From assembly GCF_015207735.1 (NCBI RefSeq), contig NZ_JADEWG010000002.1:1-64000 (forward strand): a DNA stretch of 64,000 bases, written 5' to 3'. A program made the position numbers and the translations under genes. The DNA comes from [Phormidium] sp. LEGE 05292 (GTDB lineage Bacteria > Cyanobacteriota > Cyanobacteriia > Cyanobacteriales > Aerosakkonemataceae). Position 1 is the first letter of the stretch; the number at the start of each line of letters is the position of its first letter. Positions 35,794 through 44,446 of the stretch are shown one piece after another. The notes beneath the pieces are model-generated. The model worked only from the letters and a program-made list of their open reading frames with translations. It did no database searches and had not been told where the DNA came from.

Positions 35794-35822
35794 TTAGTTA
35801 GAACCCCTGCAAAAATTGATTC

Positions 35823-35952
35823 GTCATTAGTCATTAGTCATTAGTTATTGGTCATTGGTCATTGGTCAAAAGCTATTGATACGCATCGTTTTATTTAAAT
35901 TCCAAAGAACTCAAATAATTACTAATAACCAATGACTAATGACCAATGACTA
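35823..35952 (+). repeat. Heptamer inverted repeat (locus C)
   Basis: Left arm 35823-35868 is GTCATTA/GTCATTG in tandem; right arm 35920-35951 is the reverse complement (ACTAATAACCAATGACTAAT). About 50 bases of AT-rich sequence lie between. The right arm runs into the stop codon of the coiled-coil gene, so its last codons may derive from the repeat. Confidence 0.85.
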
Positions 35953-36315
35953 AATTCCCGAAGAAGCCAAACACTTTTTGAAGTTAAAAATTGCCGTTTG
36001 AGTCTGCTTTAACTCTTTAGTAATTTGAGCATTTTGAGTTTGCAGCAATTTGTTCTGTGCTTGCAAGGTTTGGTTCTGCTTATTCATCAAAGAGATTTGA
36101 TTCGCCATCATCTGCAAACCCAAACAGAAACCAAATCCTAAAATTACTAGCAATCCCAACACCAAAAAGATAGGTTTGGCATTAGTATTACTCGGACTGA
36201 TGTTAGTAGCAATTGGCGTGGAAGTGCAGTCGCAAGGTACGAAAGCTTCCGAACGTAGCAACACTCCCGGATACAAAGCAGTAGCCTGTATTCTTTGAAA
36301 TTCATCTTGTTCCAT
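35950..36315 (-). CDS. Single-pass membrane protein with coiled coil
   Basis: The 121-residue product has a membrane segment at about 48-70 and a Gln-rich coiled coil with repeats of QNQ/QLQT type (NKQNQTLQAQNKLLQTQNAQ) at about 77-105. The gene overlaps the one upstream by 14 bases, indicating one transcript. Function is unknown. Confidence 0.6.
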   Translation of the reverse strand: MEQDEFQRIQATALYPGVLLRSEAFVPCDCTSTPIATNISPSNTNAKPIFLVLGLLVILGFGFCLGLQMMANQISLMNKQNQTLQAQNKLLQTQNAQITKELKQTQTAIFNFKKCLASSGI

Positions 36316-36535
36316 GAAAGCCTCCTTCGTTTAGTCGGGCTAACTTTTGTTGGACTAATAATTCAGCCAGTTCGATATCGATTCGACTCGGCGCAGTAGG
36401 ACAGAATTGTTCGTTGGATAGCACTACGTAGTCGCTAGAATATTTGCTTTTTACAAATACCCAATCGCTACTGTTTTCGTACCTAGTTTCGTTCAAGATT
36501 TTGACAATTTCTTGGCCAGTTAACTGTTGTTTCAT
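36302..36535 (-). CDS. Small protein, unknown function
   Basis: The 77-residue product has no recognised motif. Its end overlaps the start of the coiled-coil gene by 14 bases, which supports it as a real gene in the same transcript. Confidence 0.5.
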   Translation of the reverse strand: MKQQLTGQEIVKILNETRYENSSDWVFVKSKYSSDYVVLSNEQFCPTAPSRIDIELAELLVQQKLARLNEGGFHGTR

Positions 36536-36597
36536 TTTCTATCAATCCACCTTAGAATTAGTGTCGCTAATCTTTCTCCCCTGCTCCCCTGCACCTT

Positions 36598-37286
36598 TCA
36601 CGGCATAGAAAGGTAAGGAAAATCCCAGCAATCAGAAGAATTGGGAGGTAAATTTTTCAGTTGATTAAATAGATTCACCAATTTTCGCCACATTATTTGT
36701 TGTTCTCCCTGACTGAATTGCTGGGTTGATAGTTCTTTTCTGAGAACTTGAATTTCCTTAAGGATGCTAATTTCTAGTTCTCGAATATCCCGAAGTTCAT
36801 CTGTGATGGTAGTAAGCCTATCGTCTCCACTTCTACCATCAACAATGGAGGTTTTTTTTCGGTAGCTTCAGGTAAAAAGTTGGTCAAAATTCCTTCTAAG
36901 TCAATTTGACCGTAAGAAAAATTTCGTAGTTTGTCCAAATCTTCAATTATCTTCTTGGTAGATTGCACTGTTCCCTGTTTCAAACCAAGCGCATAACCGA
37001 TTTGTACGCCTGCATTAATGTCAGCTATCTCTTTCATCCCTTTGACGATACCAGCCTTAATTCTTGCTTCGGTAGCTGACTTGTCTGCTTCTACTAATTG
37101 CTGGGCAATCTCTGCATATTGGCTACTTATCTGACTGGATAGTTCTTCATTAGAACTATCCTCATAATTGGGTTTTTTAGCCTTTTTGTTCTGAGTGTTC
37201 CGAACGTTATGGGCGTTCCGAATCACTTCTTCAATCTTTTGTTGAGTTTCAGAATTTACTGGTGCTTGTCCGTTGTTGGTACTCAT
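36598..37286 (-). CDS. Helical plasmid protein, apparently frameshifted at an A8 run
   Basis: The uninterrupted frame is 36774-37286 (170 residues), starting MSTNNGQAPVNSETQQ and largely helical. At 36852-36859 the minus strand has eight A residues. After them, the frame in use ends in an uncharacteristic tail (VEVETIGLLPSQMNFG), while the alternative frame continues as coherent coding (TDELRDIRELEISILKEIQV and more) to a stop at 36598-36600. The longer protein of about 230 residues is probably the true or ancestral product, made by slippage or broken by a one-base change. Its start overlaps the gene upstream by 38 bases. Confidence 0.55.
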
Positions 37287-37683
37287 TTTTTAACTCCTGA
37301 AATTGTTTTTCTAGGTCAATACCCTCTAATAGAAGCGCTTGTTCTGCTAATCCTGCATCCTTCAAAGCGATATAAGTTTTACGAGTATGGGTGCGTTCTC
37401 CCAGATGTTGAGAAATTCCCAATCTTAACCACAAATGCAAGCCGAGAACATCTTTTACTTGACTCCAAGACAGAATCTTCTCTTCATAGCGAGAGTATCG
37501 AAAGTATCCCAAGGCTTTTAAGTGCGCGTTAATGGTATCTCTCGTGTTTATCCCTAGCAATTTCCTCAACGTTAAAACGTTTATTCCAGCTTCTGTCCTC
37601 GGAACGGGTAAGGATACAGTTTGGCGAATATAGCGTCGAGGTGTTGGCAAGTTTTGGGATGTTTGTTGTCGAGAAGTAGACAT
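37249..37683 (-). CDS. Plasmid protein with possible DNA-binding N-terminus, unknown function
   Basis: ATG 37683 (MSTSRQQTSQ) is preferred over the longer frame to 37731, which would include a terminator-like hairpin. The 144-residue product reads VLTLRKLLGINTRDTINAHLKALGY near residues 36-60, compatible with a helix-turn-helix. It overlaps the downstream gene by 38 bases. No family was recognised. Confidence 0.5.
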   Translation of the reverse strand: MSTSRQQTSQNLPTPRRYIRQTVSLPVPRTEAGINVLTLRKLLGINTRDTINAHLKALGYFRYSRYEEKILSWSQVKDVLGLHLWLRLGISQHLGERTHTRKTYIALKDAGLAEQALLLEGIDLEKQFQELKNEYQQRTSTSKF

Positions 37684-37693
37684 ATAATAAGCA

Positions 37694-37715
37694 TAAAAAA
37701 ACCGCTCGGTAGCGG
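37694..37715 (-). terminator. Terminator-like hairpin just before a minus-strand gene
   Basis: On the minus strand CCGCT-ACCG-AGCGG is followed by seven T residues. It lies 11 bases upstream of ATG 37683, so it either ends the transcript of the genes to the right (37943-42242) or acts as an attenuator for the gene that follows. Confidence 0.55.
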
Positions 37716-37763
37716 GGAGGGTCACATTCACCTAAACAGGTTATTATGACCCTTGATTTTGGT

Positions 37764-37942
37764 AATTCAAAATGCAAAATTCAAAATTTAAAAAAAAGAA
37801 ATTATTTTGAATTGTTTAATTAAGGATACAAGCCCCGGTTTAAAAACATGGAAAAGGAAAAAGCGCTCTTCAACATTATTCAAGCCCCTGGCTTTAAATT
37901 GATGGTCTTAATTTTGAATTTTGAATTTTGAATTTTGAATTA
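37764..37942 (+). repeat. Heptamer inverted repeat (locus D)
   Basis: Left arm 37764-37790 is AATTCAA/AATGCAA-type; right arm 37908-37942 is its inverse (TTTTGAATTTTGAATT). Between the arms are two near-copies of CAAGCCCC(T)GG with TTTA, about 75 bases apart. The right arm abuts the stop of the small gene at 37943. Confidence 0.8.
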
Positions 37943-38164
37943 TTAAAGATTTTGGTTATTTAATCTGGCTGCTATTTCGCCAAAATGTAAGCAAATATTA
38001 GGCTTCGGTTCTACATATTTTCTGGTATCTTGGTCGGCTAGATAATGCTTTAATGTTTCGATGGGTATACCAGATAACCTGTGCATCTGGTATACGGAAA
38101 AGTTGTATTTTCTCCGGAATTCTTTGGGATGAATTGGGTCAGGATTTTTGGGTAGTTTGGACAT
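37943..38164 (-). CDS. Small helix-turn-helix-like protein
   Basis: The 73-residue product has FSVYQMHRLSGIPIETLKHY, which fits a Cro/XRE-like helix-turn-helix. It has no other domain. It may be a regulator of the plasmid transfer region, but the target is unknown. Confidence 0.5.
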   Translation of the reverse strand: MSKLPKNPDPIHPKEFRRKYNFSVYQMHRLSGIPIETLKHYLADQDTRKYVEPKPNICLHFGEIAARLNNQNL

Positions 38165-38305
38165 GGTAGTTTTCTCCTACAATAATGCCCCAGGCGTTAA
38201 CCAAGGGGGTAAATTCGGTATTTAGCTTAAGTGGCGGCAAACTCTTGCTTTATCGCAGCATTCGGGTATCTTCTGGCTTGGCTAGAAACTTTTCATCAAA
38301 TCTGC

Positions 38306-38623
38306 TTAAAATAAGCTTAGTTGACCTTCATTTATGCAAGAGTCCCAATCTAATTCTGTTTTAACGATTAGTTGCTTAAGCTGCTCTATTTCCTTATTGA
38401 TATCGCAGTCTTCACTGTCGTTATAATCTTTGGAAAAGAGCGCCCCATCCGTAATAGCATCGATGACGTAGTGCCAATTACCTATTAACCAATCGCCCAC
38501 CGCTTCTAAGTGTTGATTAACACAGAATTCTTCTTCTTCACCGCAGTAACAAAATCCATCAGCAATCAGCGCTTCTGCTACAGCTATCGCTTTTCCTTTT
38601 AACCAACACGGTAAGTCTGTCAT
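38306..38623 (-). CDS. Acidic protein, unknown function
   Basis: The 105-residue product is acidic, with a CYCGEEEEFCVNQH stretch at about 21-34 and a helical tail. No family was recognised. The position among other minus-strand plasmid genes supports it only weakly. Confidence 0.45.
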   Translation of the reverse strand: MTDLPCWLKGKAIAVAEALIADGFCYCGEEEEFCVNQHLEAVGDWLIGNWHYVIDAITDGALFSKDYNDSEDCDINKEIEQLKQLIVKTELDWDSCINEGQLSLF

Positions 38624-38695
38624 AGTTTTTGTTTCCTTTCATGCTTCATCACTAAGGTGTCATTCTCAACGCTTTTATTCATGGTTATTTGCTAC

Positions 38696-39121
38696 CTATA
38701 AAGGTATGCCAAGTAATTGCTGGACTTCTGTCTTGCCGATATGTTTCCATTGAGGATTGCTGGCTTTTAGTTTGATTGGTTGAATTGCACGCTGGTTAGG
38801 GAAAGGATAGTGGCAACCCCAATCAAATTCAACTAAACTAAATGATTCAACAAACAGAGAGCTTCTGCCATTATTTTGTTCTGGATAATGTTCTATCCAG
38901 ATTGTTTTTTTGACATCGAGTTCATATTGGTATGCCACGAGGGTAGCTATTCCCTCTGCCATGTTGGTAACAGATGTACCTTCGTTTGTTTCGCTCTCGC
39001 TAACTATTACGATTGTTTGTTCGGGCAGAAAATATATTCTGACCCGACAATGGCTCTCACAATTGTAATAGCCAGGGTAGTCAAGAATCTTGTCCTCAAG
39101 AAGAATTGCTGCTTTTAGCAT
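38696..39121 (-). CDS. Hypothetical protein, unknown function
   Basis: The 141-residue product looks alpha-beta, with VRIYFLPEQTIVIVSESETN near the N-terminus, and a C-terminal helix KTEVQQLLGIPL. It lacks signal and membrane segments. It lies 37 bases downstream of the methyltransferase gene on the same strand. No function was recognised. Confidence 0.5.
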   Translation of the reverse strand: MLKAAILLEDKILDYPGYYNCESHCRVRIYFLPEQTIVIVSESETNEGTSVTNMAEGIATLVAYQYELDVKKTIWIEHYPEQNNGRSSLFVESFSLVEFDWGCHYPFPNQRAIQPIKLKASNPQWKHIGKTEVQQLLGIPL

Positions 39122-39158
39122 GATTTTGCACGCTTTAGGTTCAATTTTTGAAATTTAT

Positions 39159-42100
39159 TTAAAACTCTATTTCTTCCGGAAAACCTTCCTGACAAGGTTC
39201 TACATTGGCTAAAATTTCTGCCATTGCTTTTATGCCTTGTGATAATGCTTTCCCTTTTTGATGGGTAAATCCACTTTCATCGACATATTCGCCTTCTTTA
39301 TCCCATCCTGGTACTCCCAAGCGGTCGAGACAGCGACCTAATTGGTAGACTGCTTCATTTATCTGCTCGCCAAAGTATTCGTTTATTTCAGATAATTCTT
39401 GGTTTTTATTTGCTAAATATTCTGCTTGTACTAACTGTTTTAATTCCGCTTCAGTTAACGGCATTTTGAGAAGCGATTCTTGGTAATTACTGATGTAAAC
39501 AGGCATTTGAAATTTCGTACTAGGTCTTAAAATTACTACTGCCTGCTCTCTTGGCCCACAGATGGTATTTTCTATTTCTACTTGCTTGAATATGCCAATA
39601 TCGTTGATTAAAGCATCGATTGGACTCTTGACTATCCGCACGATGTCACCAGGCTCAAATGTTTGAGCTTTTACCTCATCCTTAGAGTCTGGTTGACTTG
39701 GCAAAATTTGTTTGTATGTCTCTAGTTCGGAAATAGCTTCGCTGTATTTCTTTTCTAAAGATTCATAGGCTTGGTGTAGTGATTCGATTTGCTGCTGCAT
39801 CACCATTAATTGCGAGGAGATATTATCATCTTTATCGTTATTTTCGCGATTAGCTTTGGTTTCATCTAACTCAGCTTTTAGTTGCTGAATTACGGAGTCT
39901 TTCTCTTGCACTAATTCGGTTAACTGGCTGTACTCCCGCGTGGTGATAGGAATTCCCCCACCACCGTGTTTGGTGGTAGGCTTTTGTAAGCAAGTTGCCA
40001 CTGCAACTGCTATTTCTCCTGTAGTAGGTTGGGCATCTACGTTTTTTGTTCGTAGCTTTGCTAATAACTCGGCTTTGGTCAGGATAGCTTCTCTGTCATT
40101 TTCTCGAATATCCCAAACTCGGAAAACGCGATCGCAGTCTGTCTGTGTTGCTATACTTTGACTTAAGTCAGATGTAATAGTATTGGCTAAGTTTTTGGCT
40201 GCTTTGTCTGATAATCCCAACCGTGTGGTCAATTGGCGGCGACATTTATCGAGTTTCGATAGCTTCTGCTCGATTTCGTTGATTAATCGTTCGTCCCCGC
40301 TATCTGCGGCTGTTTTGAATTGTTCGTGTAGGTTGGCGGATGTAGCTAAAATTGCTGTTAACTCAAGATAGGTGTCTGGGTCGATTGCTTTGACTGAGGA
40401 AAAGTCGAATTTTATTAGTTCCCCAGATAATAGCTGAACTGAAATATCTTGGTTTTCTTGGATGTTTTCGACGATAGCGAGATTACCGGAGTGTTCGGAG
40501 TCCGAAGCTAAAATCTTAACTGGTTTACCAATTGCTATTTCTGTAATGGGTGCGATGGAGAAATTGTCTGCTTTTATTCTCTGTTTGATGAGGGATACCG
40601 TCCATTTGGCATCTTCGGTTAAAATTTGTTCGATTTGTTCTTCTGTCCCCGCTAGCAAGGCTGCTGCGTGACAGATGGGCATATTCAGGATTTGGTCGTA
40701 GAGTTGGGGACATTTCTCGATGAGTTTGGCTTGGGCTACTAGGTTACGGTAGTAACGGACGATTTCGGGGGGAAAGCAGTGTTTGAGGAGTTGTTTGAAT
40801 TCTGCTTCGCCGAGGGCTTCCAGTAGTTCGAGGAGTTTGTAGCCTAGTTCTAGTCCTTGTTCTTTTAGTTTAGCGATCGCTCCCGTGTGGGTAAATCCCA
40901 ATTCGACGACTTCTCTCGCTAGAGCGATGGTTTGGCTGCTGGTTAATGGGGGGAAGTTGTAGTTGTCGAGGAAGGTAGAAGTGGTGGTTGATTGCATGGT
41001 GATGCTCCCGGTGGGTTGATTTTGAGTTAGAATTTCATTCGCTTTTTTTTGTTTGTTTGAAGTGCTTTCCTGTATGGCAGGAAGCACTTCTACTTTCTTG
41101 TGTGAGAAAGCTACTGGATATGCTGTGGGTAAATAAGGCTTAACTGCGTTAGCGACGATGGCTGCTAGCAGGGAGGGTACGCCGTTTCCGATGGCTGAAC
41201 CTGAAATCCAAGCTTCATCTGGCAGCCAAAACCAATCTGGAATGGTCATTAAACGGGCTGCACCGCGAATGCCTAAGTTTTTCCAAGTTCCATCGGGTAG
41301 ACGAATGTTGATGGCGTTGGCGCGGCTGTTGTGGCGCTGGTCTAACCAAATGCTTTTGCGGATTGTCCAACTGGTTTCGTGGGGAAGTCGGACTTTGGGG
41401 TTGCCATAAGCGCCTACTCGTTCGATTAGTAAGGGTTGTTGTAGGAAGTGGGATGGTAAGTTGGTGAGGCGTTGCAGTTGGGCAGGTGTAGGGTGGATGT
41501 CTTCTAGGTGGGGTAGGAGGTCGCAGATGGCTTCATACCAGCCGATAGGTTGTGGCGCAGTTGGTTGGGGAACGAGAGGAAAGTTTTCTTCCCTACTCCC
41601 TACTCCCCACTCCCTACTCCCTTTTAGGGCGATAGCCAGAAAGCGATGGCGTTGTTGGGGGATGCCGAAATCGGCGCTGTTGAGAATTTTGGCGGTGAAT
41701 TGGTAGTCCAGGTCGATGAGTGCGGTTTTGATGAGTTGCCAACTGGTGGATTGTTGGTATTCTGGGACGTTTTCGATGATGAGGAGGGGGGAATGGAAGG
41801 TTTGGAATGCCTTGATTGCGGCGGTGGCGGTGTCGATGTCGGATTGGGTTTCTTTGGCTTTGGGGTTGCTTTTGGAGAGGTGTTTGCAGGATTGGGTGAG
41901 TACGAGGATGTCAGGGGTGGGGAGGTCGTTGAAGCGATCGGAGGCTGCTACTTTTTGCAGGGTTTGGCGGATGACGGGGTGGTGGAAGTTGGTTTGGTAG
42001 ATTTGGGCGATGGCTTGGCTGAGGAAGGGGTCGCTAGTGTCGTGGTCTATATTCCACAGGCTGTGGATTCCTGCTGTTTCAAAGCCTGCGGTCATGATGC

Positions 42101-42242
42101 CGCCTCCGCCGCAGAGGTAGCCTGCTGTGGGGGCATTGGGTGGCAGAATTGGTTTGGGGGCGGTAGCCCAGCTTATTGGGCTATTGGGTTCAGAATGGCA
42201 GGGTTGAGGATTCATGGCACAACTGGCTTTTTTTGGATGCAC
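39159..42242 (-). CDS. C5-cytosine methyltransferase fused to a large C-terminal region
   Basis: The 1027-residue product begins at ATG 42242 or ATG 42215. Residues 41-370 are a C5-methyltransferase: GYLCGGGGIMTAGFE (motif I), TQSCKHLS (motif IV, Cys119, where the usual motif is PCQ), ENV at 157-159 (VI), QQRHRF (VIII) and GNGVPSLLAAIVANAV (X). Residues 208-220 are encoded by an in-frame heptamer repeat. The rest, over 600 residues, includes a helical domain, a coiled coil near 770-830 and a short beta domain with EPGDIVRIV. The second half may once have been a separate gene starting at an internal ATG (ITMQSTTTS). It probably modifies plasmid DNA. Confidence 0.8.
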   Translation of the reverse strand: MHPKKASCAMNPQPCHSEPNSPISWATAPKPILPPNAPTAGYLCGGGGIMTAGFETAGIHSLWNIDHDTSDPFLSQAIAQIYQTNFHHPVIRQTLQKVAASDRFNDLPTPDILVLTQSCKHLSKSNPKAKETQSDIDTATAAIKAFQTFHSPLLIIENVPEYQQSTSWQLIKTALIDLDYQFTAKILNSADFGIPQQRHRFLAIALKGSREWGVGSREENFPLVPQPTAPQPIGWYEAICDLLPHLEDIHPTPAQLQRLTNLPSHFLQQPLLIERVGAYGNPKVRLPHETSWTIRKSIWLDQRHNSRANAINIRLPDGTWKNLGIRGAARLMTIPDWFWLPDEAWISGSAIGNGVPSLLAAIVANAVKPYLPTAYPVAFSHKKVEVLPAIQESTSNKQKKANEILTQNQPTGSITMQSTTTSTFLDNYNFPPLTSSQTIALAREVVELGFTHTGAIAKLKEQGLELGYKLLELLEALGEAEFKQLLKHCFPPEIVRYYRNLVAQAKLIEKCPQLYDQILNMPICHAAALLAGTEEQIEQILTEDAKWTVSLIKQRIKADNFSIAPITEIAIGKPVKILASDSEHSGNLAIVENIQENQDISVQLLSGELIKFDFSSVKAIDPDTYLELTAILATSANLHEQFKTAADSGDERLINEIEQKLSKLDKCRRQLTTRLGLSDKAAKNLANTITSDLSQSIATQTDCDRVFRVWDIRENDREAILTKAELLAKLRTKNVDAQPTTGEIAVAVATCLQKPTTKHGGGGIPITTREYSQLTELVQEKDSVIQQLKAELDETKANRENNDKDDNISSQLMVMQQQIESLHQAYESLEKKYSEAISELETYKQILPSQPDSKDEVKAQTFEPGDIVRIVKSPIDALINDIGIFKQVEIENTICGPREQAVVILRPSTKFQMPVYISNYQESLLKMPLTEAELKQLVQAEYLANKNQELSEINEYFGEQINEAVYQLGRCLDRLGVPGWDKEGEYVDESGFTHQKGKALSQGIKAMAEILANVEPCQEGFPEEIEF
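41590..41622 (+). repeat. Heptamer array inside the methyltransferase gene (locus E)
   Basis: CCCTACT/CCCCACT units repeat with period seven over 33 bases. Translated on the minus strand they give GSREWGVGSREE, directly after the motif VIII region. The length keeps the reading frame open. No opposing arm is seen nearby. Confidence 0.8.
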
Positions 42243-42424
42243 GAATCTGTCAGAGCAGTGATCATAGTTCTGCTTTGAAGGCTAGGAGTTGAGAGGGTGA
42301 ATAACTAATTGGGTTCGGTACTGGCAGGGCAGCAGGAGTAGAACAAACCTGGAGATTGCTAGGTCTCGTATTTGCCGATGTTGGCTTGCCAGATTTTGAA
42401 GGTTAATTTCTTCTACTTTACATC

Positions 42425-42480
42425 TGCGAACTTAAGTTCGCAACCCTTTCCTAAAAATATTTACGCACTCCAGTTCGCAA
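42425..42480 (+). promoter_or_regulatory. 18-base palindrome and half-site (operator candidate)
   Basis: TGCGAACTTAAGTTCGCA at 42425-42442 is a perfect palindrome. A further half-site AGTTCGCAA is at 42472-42480. They lie between the divergent methyltransferase gene and the XRE regulator gene, within 100 bases of the latter, so the regulator itself is the likely binder. Confidence 0.6.
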
Positions 42481-42523
42481 GTAAAAGCTTGAAAGTCTCC
42501 TTGATTAATTCGATATTGAACTT

Positions 42524-43138
42524 ATGAGTCTTCATTCGCTGAGAATTGGGTTGGCTAAGTTCTGGACAAAGCGCGGACGCAAACAATTAGGTCAGTTAGT
42601 TAAGCAAGCTCGAGAGAGGCTAGGATGGAGCCAACGGCACGTTAGTGACTTGACTCGACAAATCAGCCCCACGTATGGAGTGAGCGATGGTGCTATCAGT
42701 ACGCTTGAAAATGGGGCAAAGGAACCAAAACACAACACTGTAGTAGCAATTGCTGCAGTTGGTTTTGTGATTAATCCAGTAACGGGTCAACCGTTCACAG
42801 AAGACGAACTATTTGATATTGCTGCTGAACGTCTTGACCCGCAAACAGGGAAGTATAAGTTAGGAACTGAAGAACTGACGATCGCTGCCTTAATCGAGTT
42901 AGAAATTAAAAATCAACCCAGATTGCCTAAGCGGTTGGCACTGGAAAGGCTAGCAACAAAGGCACAATTAGACCCAGACAAGCTAGAAGCAATTTATGCA
43001 GGGCAAACCCCTACAGATGAAGAACTGGCTAAGTTGGCTCAAGCTCTAACTAAGGATGATGGAACTTTTTGGCACGATATTGAGTTACAAAAAGTCCGTG
43101 ACAAGGAGCTTACCCGCATTTCTCACAAACTAATTTGA
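42524..43138 (+). CDS. XRE-family transcriptional regulator
   Basis: The 204-residue protein has a Cro/XRE helix-turn-helix at about 20-80: LGQLVKQARERLGWSQRHVS, then GAISTLENGAKEPKHNTV. The longer-than-usual spacing between helices is accommodated by ISPTYGVSD. The remainder is helical, with QTPTDEELAKLAQAL. It is divergent from the methyltransferase gene and separated by 281 bases holding a palindromic site, so it may control both. Confidence 0.85.
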   Translation: MSLHSLRIGLAKFWTKRGRKQLGQLVKQARERLGWSQRHVSDLTRQISPTYGVSDGAISTLENGAKEPKHNTVVAIAAVGFVINPVTGQPFTEDELFDIAAERLDPQTGKYKLGTEELTIAALIELEIKNQPRLPKRLALERLATKAQLDPDKLEAIYAGQTPTDEELAKLAQALTKDDGTFWHDIELQKVRDKELTRISHKLI

Positions 43139-43309
43139 AAAGCTGATTTGGGGATGAAAAATTGAACTTTTTGAAAAACTTGGGATAGGGAAACAGATGC
43201 CCAAGAAAAATTTAATTTAAATTTACCAAACCGTTACTAAAACGTATTCAAAAAACTTTTCATCAAAAAATAGACTGCACATATATATGGTCAGTTATTG
43301 ACGAGCTAT

Positions 43310-43504
43310 TTAGTCTATTTTTAATTTTTTATCTAATTCAGCTATTAAAATAATTCCGGCATTTGAAGTGATTCTCCCTCCCGAAAAATTAGCAATGATT
43401 TCTTGTCTTTTAACTTTTCCCAGGTTGAATTGCTTATGCTTACTGGCTTTTTTTCGAGAACTGGGAGTCATAAGCTGATTGACATTAGATTTTTTACTCC
43501 TCAA
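43310..43504 (-). pseudogene. IS1380-family transposase, N-terminal fragment
   Basis: The 64-residue frame has FSGGRITSNAGIILIAELDK, the opening pattern of IS1380 transposases ('f.GG..tSdaG.lLl.elD'). It ends by a stop after KLKID, and nothing of the remaining 350 or more residues follows. Confidence 0.7.
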
Positions 43505-43626
43505 TTATAGCAGATTTGTTTACCTGTTAGTTAATGATTAAATAATTTAATTATCATTAAAAAATGGCAATAAATTTTTCATTTTGTCCCCCTCTAATTC
43601 CTGATAAATTTTGAATTAATACCAGT

Positions 43627-44381
43627 TCACACACCTTCTTGCCACGATAACAGATTAGTGAGGCGCTTTTTGCCCCGTTTTGGTTGATTCAACTGCGCCA
43701 AAGCCAATTGTGCTTTCTCTAATCTCGACAGCAGCGCTTTTTCTCCCGATTCAGCTGCTGCTATGGAACGAACAACTAACAGCCGTTCTGTCCAAGTAAC
43801 AACTTGACCGTTAACTGTTGTACTACGGGTCAGTGGAGTTTCATAACCAGTAGCAATTTTTTTGGTGATGCCATTGGCATAATCATAATCAATCGTAGTT
43901 AGGACTTGCTGCAAGGAATTCACAGGGTCAAGGTAATTTTCCAGTTCTCCTGCTGTCAGTTGAGTCGCAGGCAGGGGGCATAAATAATAATCCTGGTTGG
44001 CCACTACTGCCCCACGAGTAGAGAGGGCAGCCATTTTACAATCCCCGATGTAGAGTAAGCCAGATTGTTTCAATGTCGAACGCACTCGTTCAATGGCTGG
44101 TATATATAAGGGGTCATCAGCTTTATTTCCTGGTAATACATCTGTGGCAATGGGCATTCCCAAGGGATCTAATGTTGATAACATCAGTTTGACTTGGGTC
44201 AAGTCGGGACGATGATCTTTGCTATGACCCTACTGAAATAAGCCATCAGGATTGACTCCACAGTAGGTGCTGGCACTGGTGCTATCCAGACGGGCTGTTC
44301 TTGGCTTGAGATCGTACACTTGTACTAGGTGGCTACCTAATTCTCGTTCAAATTCTAACCACGAGCCATCGTCTTCTTTCT
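43627..44381 (-). pseudogene. IS1634-family transposase, internal fragment with stop
   Basis: Read on the minus strand from about 44381, the frame has VQVYDLKPRTARLDSTSAS (catalytic Asp region), then DGLFQ, a TAG stop, then GHSKDHRPDLTQVKLMLSTL, LYIGDCKMAAL and YYLCPLP, as in IS1634 transposases. An open frame of 191 residues starts after the stop at 44202. Both ends of the transposase are missing. Confidence 0.8.
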
Positions 44382-44402
44382 AATTGTAAAATTAGAAAGA
44401 AG
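44373..44402 (+). repeat. Perfect 13-base hairpin before the aminotransferase gene
   Basis: CTTCTTTCTAATT and AATTAGAAAGAAG flank a four-base loop. It marks the end of IS1634 similarity and lies 45 bases before the next start codon. It may be an IS-associated structure or a leader hairpin. Confidence 0.6.
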
Positions 44403-44446
44403 TAGCTGTTTTCGATATGACCTTGATTTCTAAATGAGTTCTTAAC

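Noticed and set aside
34953-37942. Heptamer arrays as CRISPR arrays.
   Set aside because: Period is seven bases without spacers, and the arms are inverted.
41646-42278. 210-residue plus-strand frame opposite the methyltransferase gene.
   Set aside because: The minus strand carries all methyltransferase motifs here; the Gly/Val-rich plus frame is a shadow.
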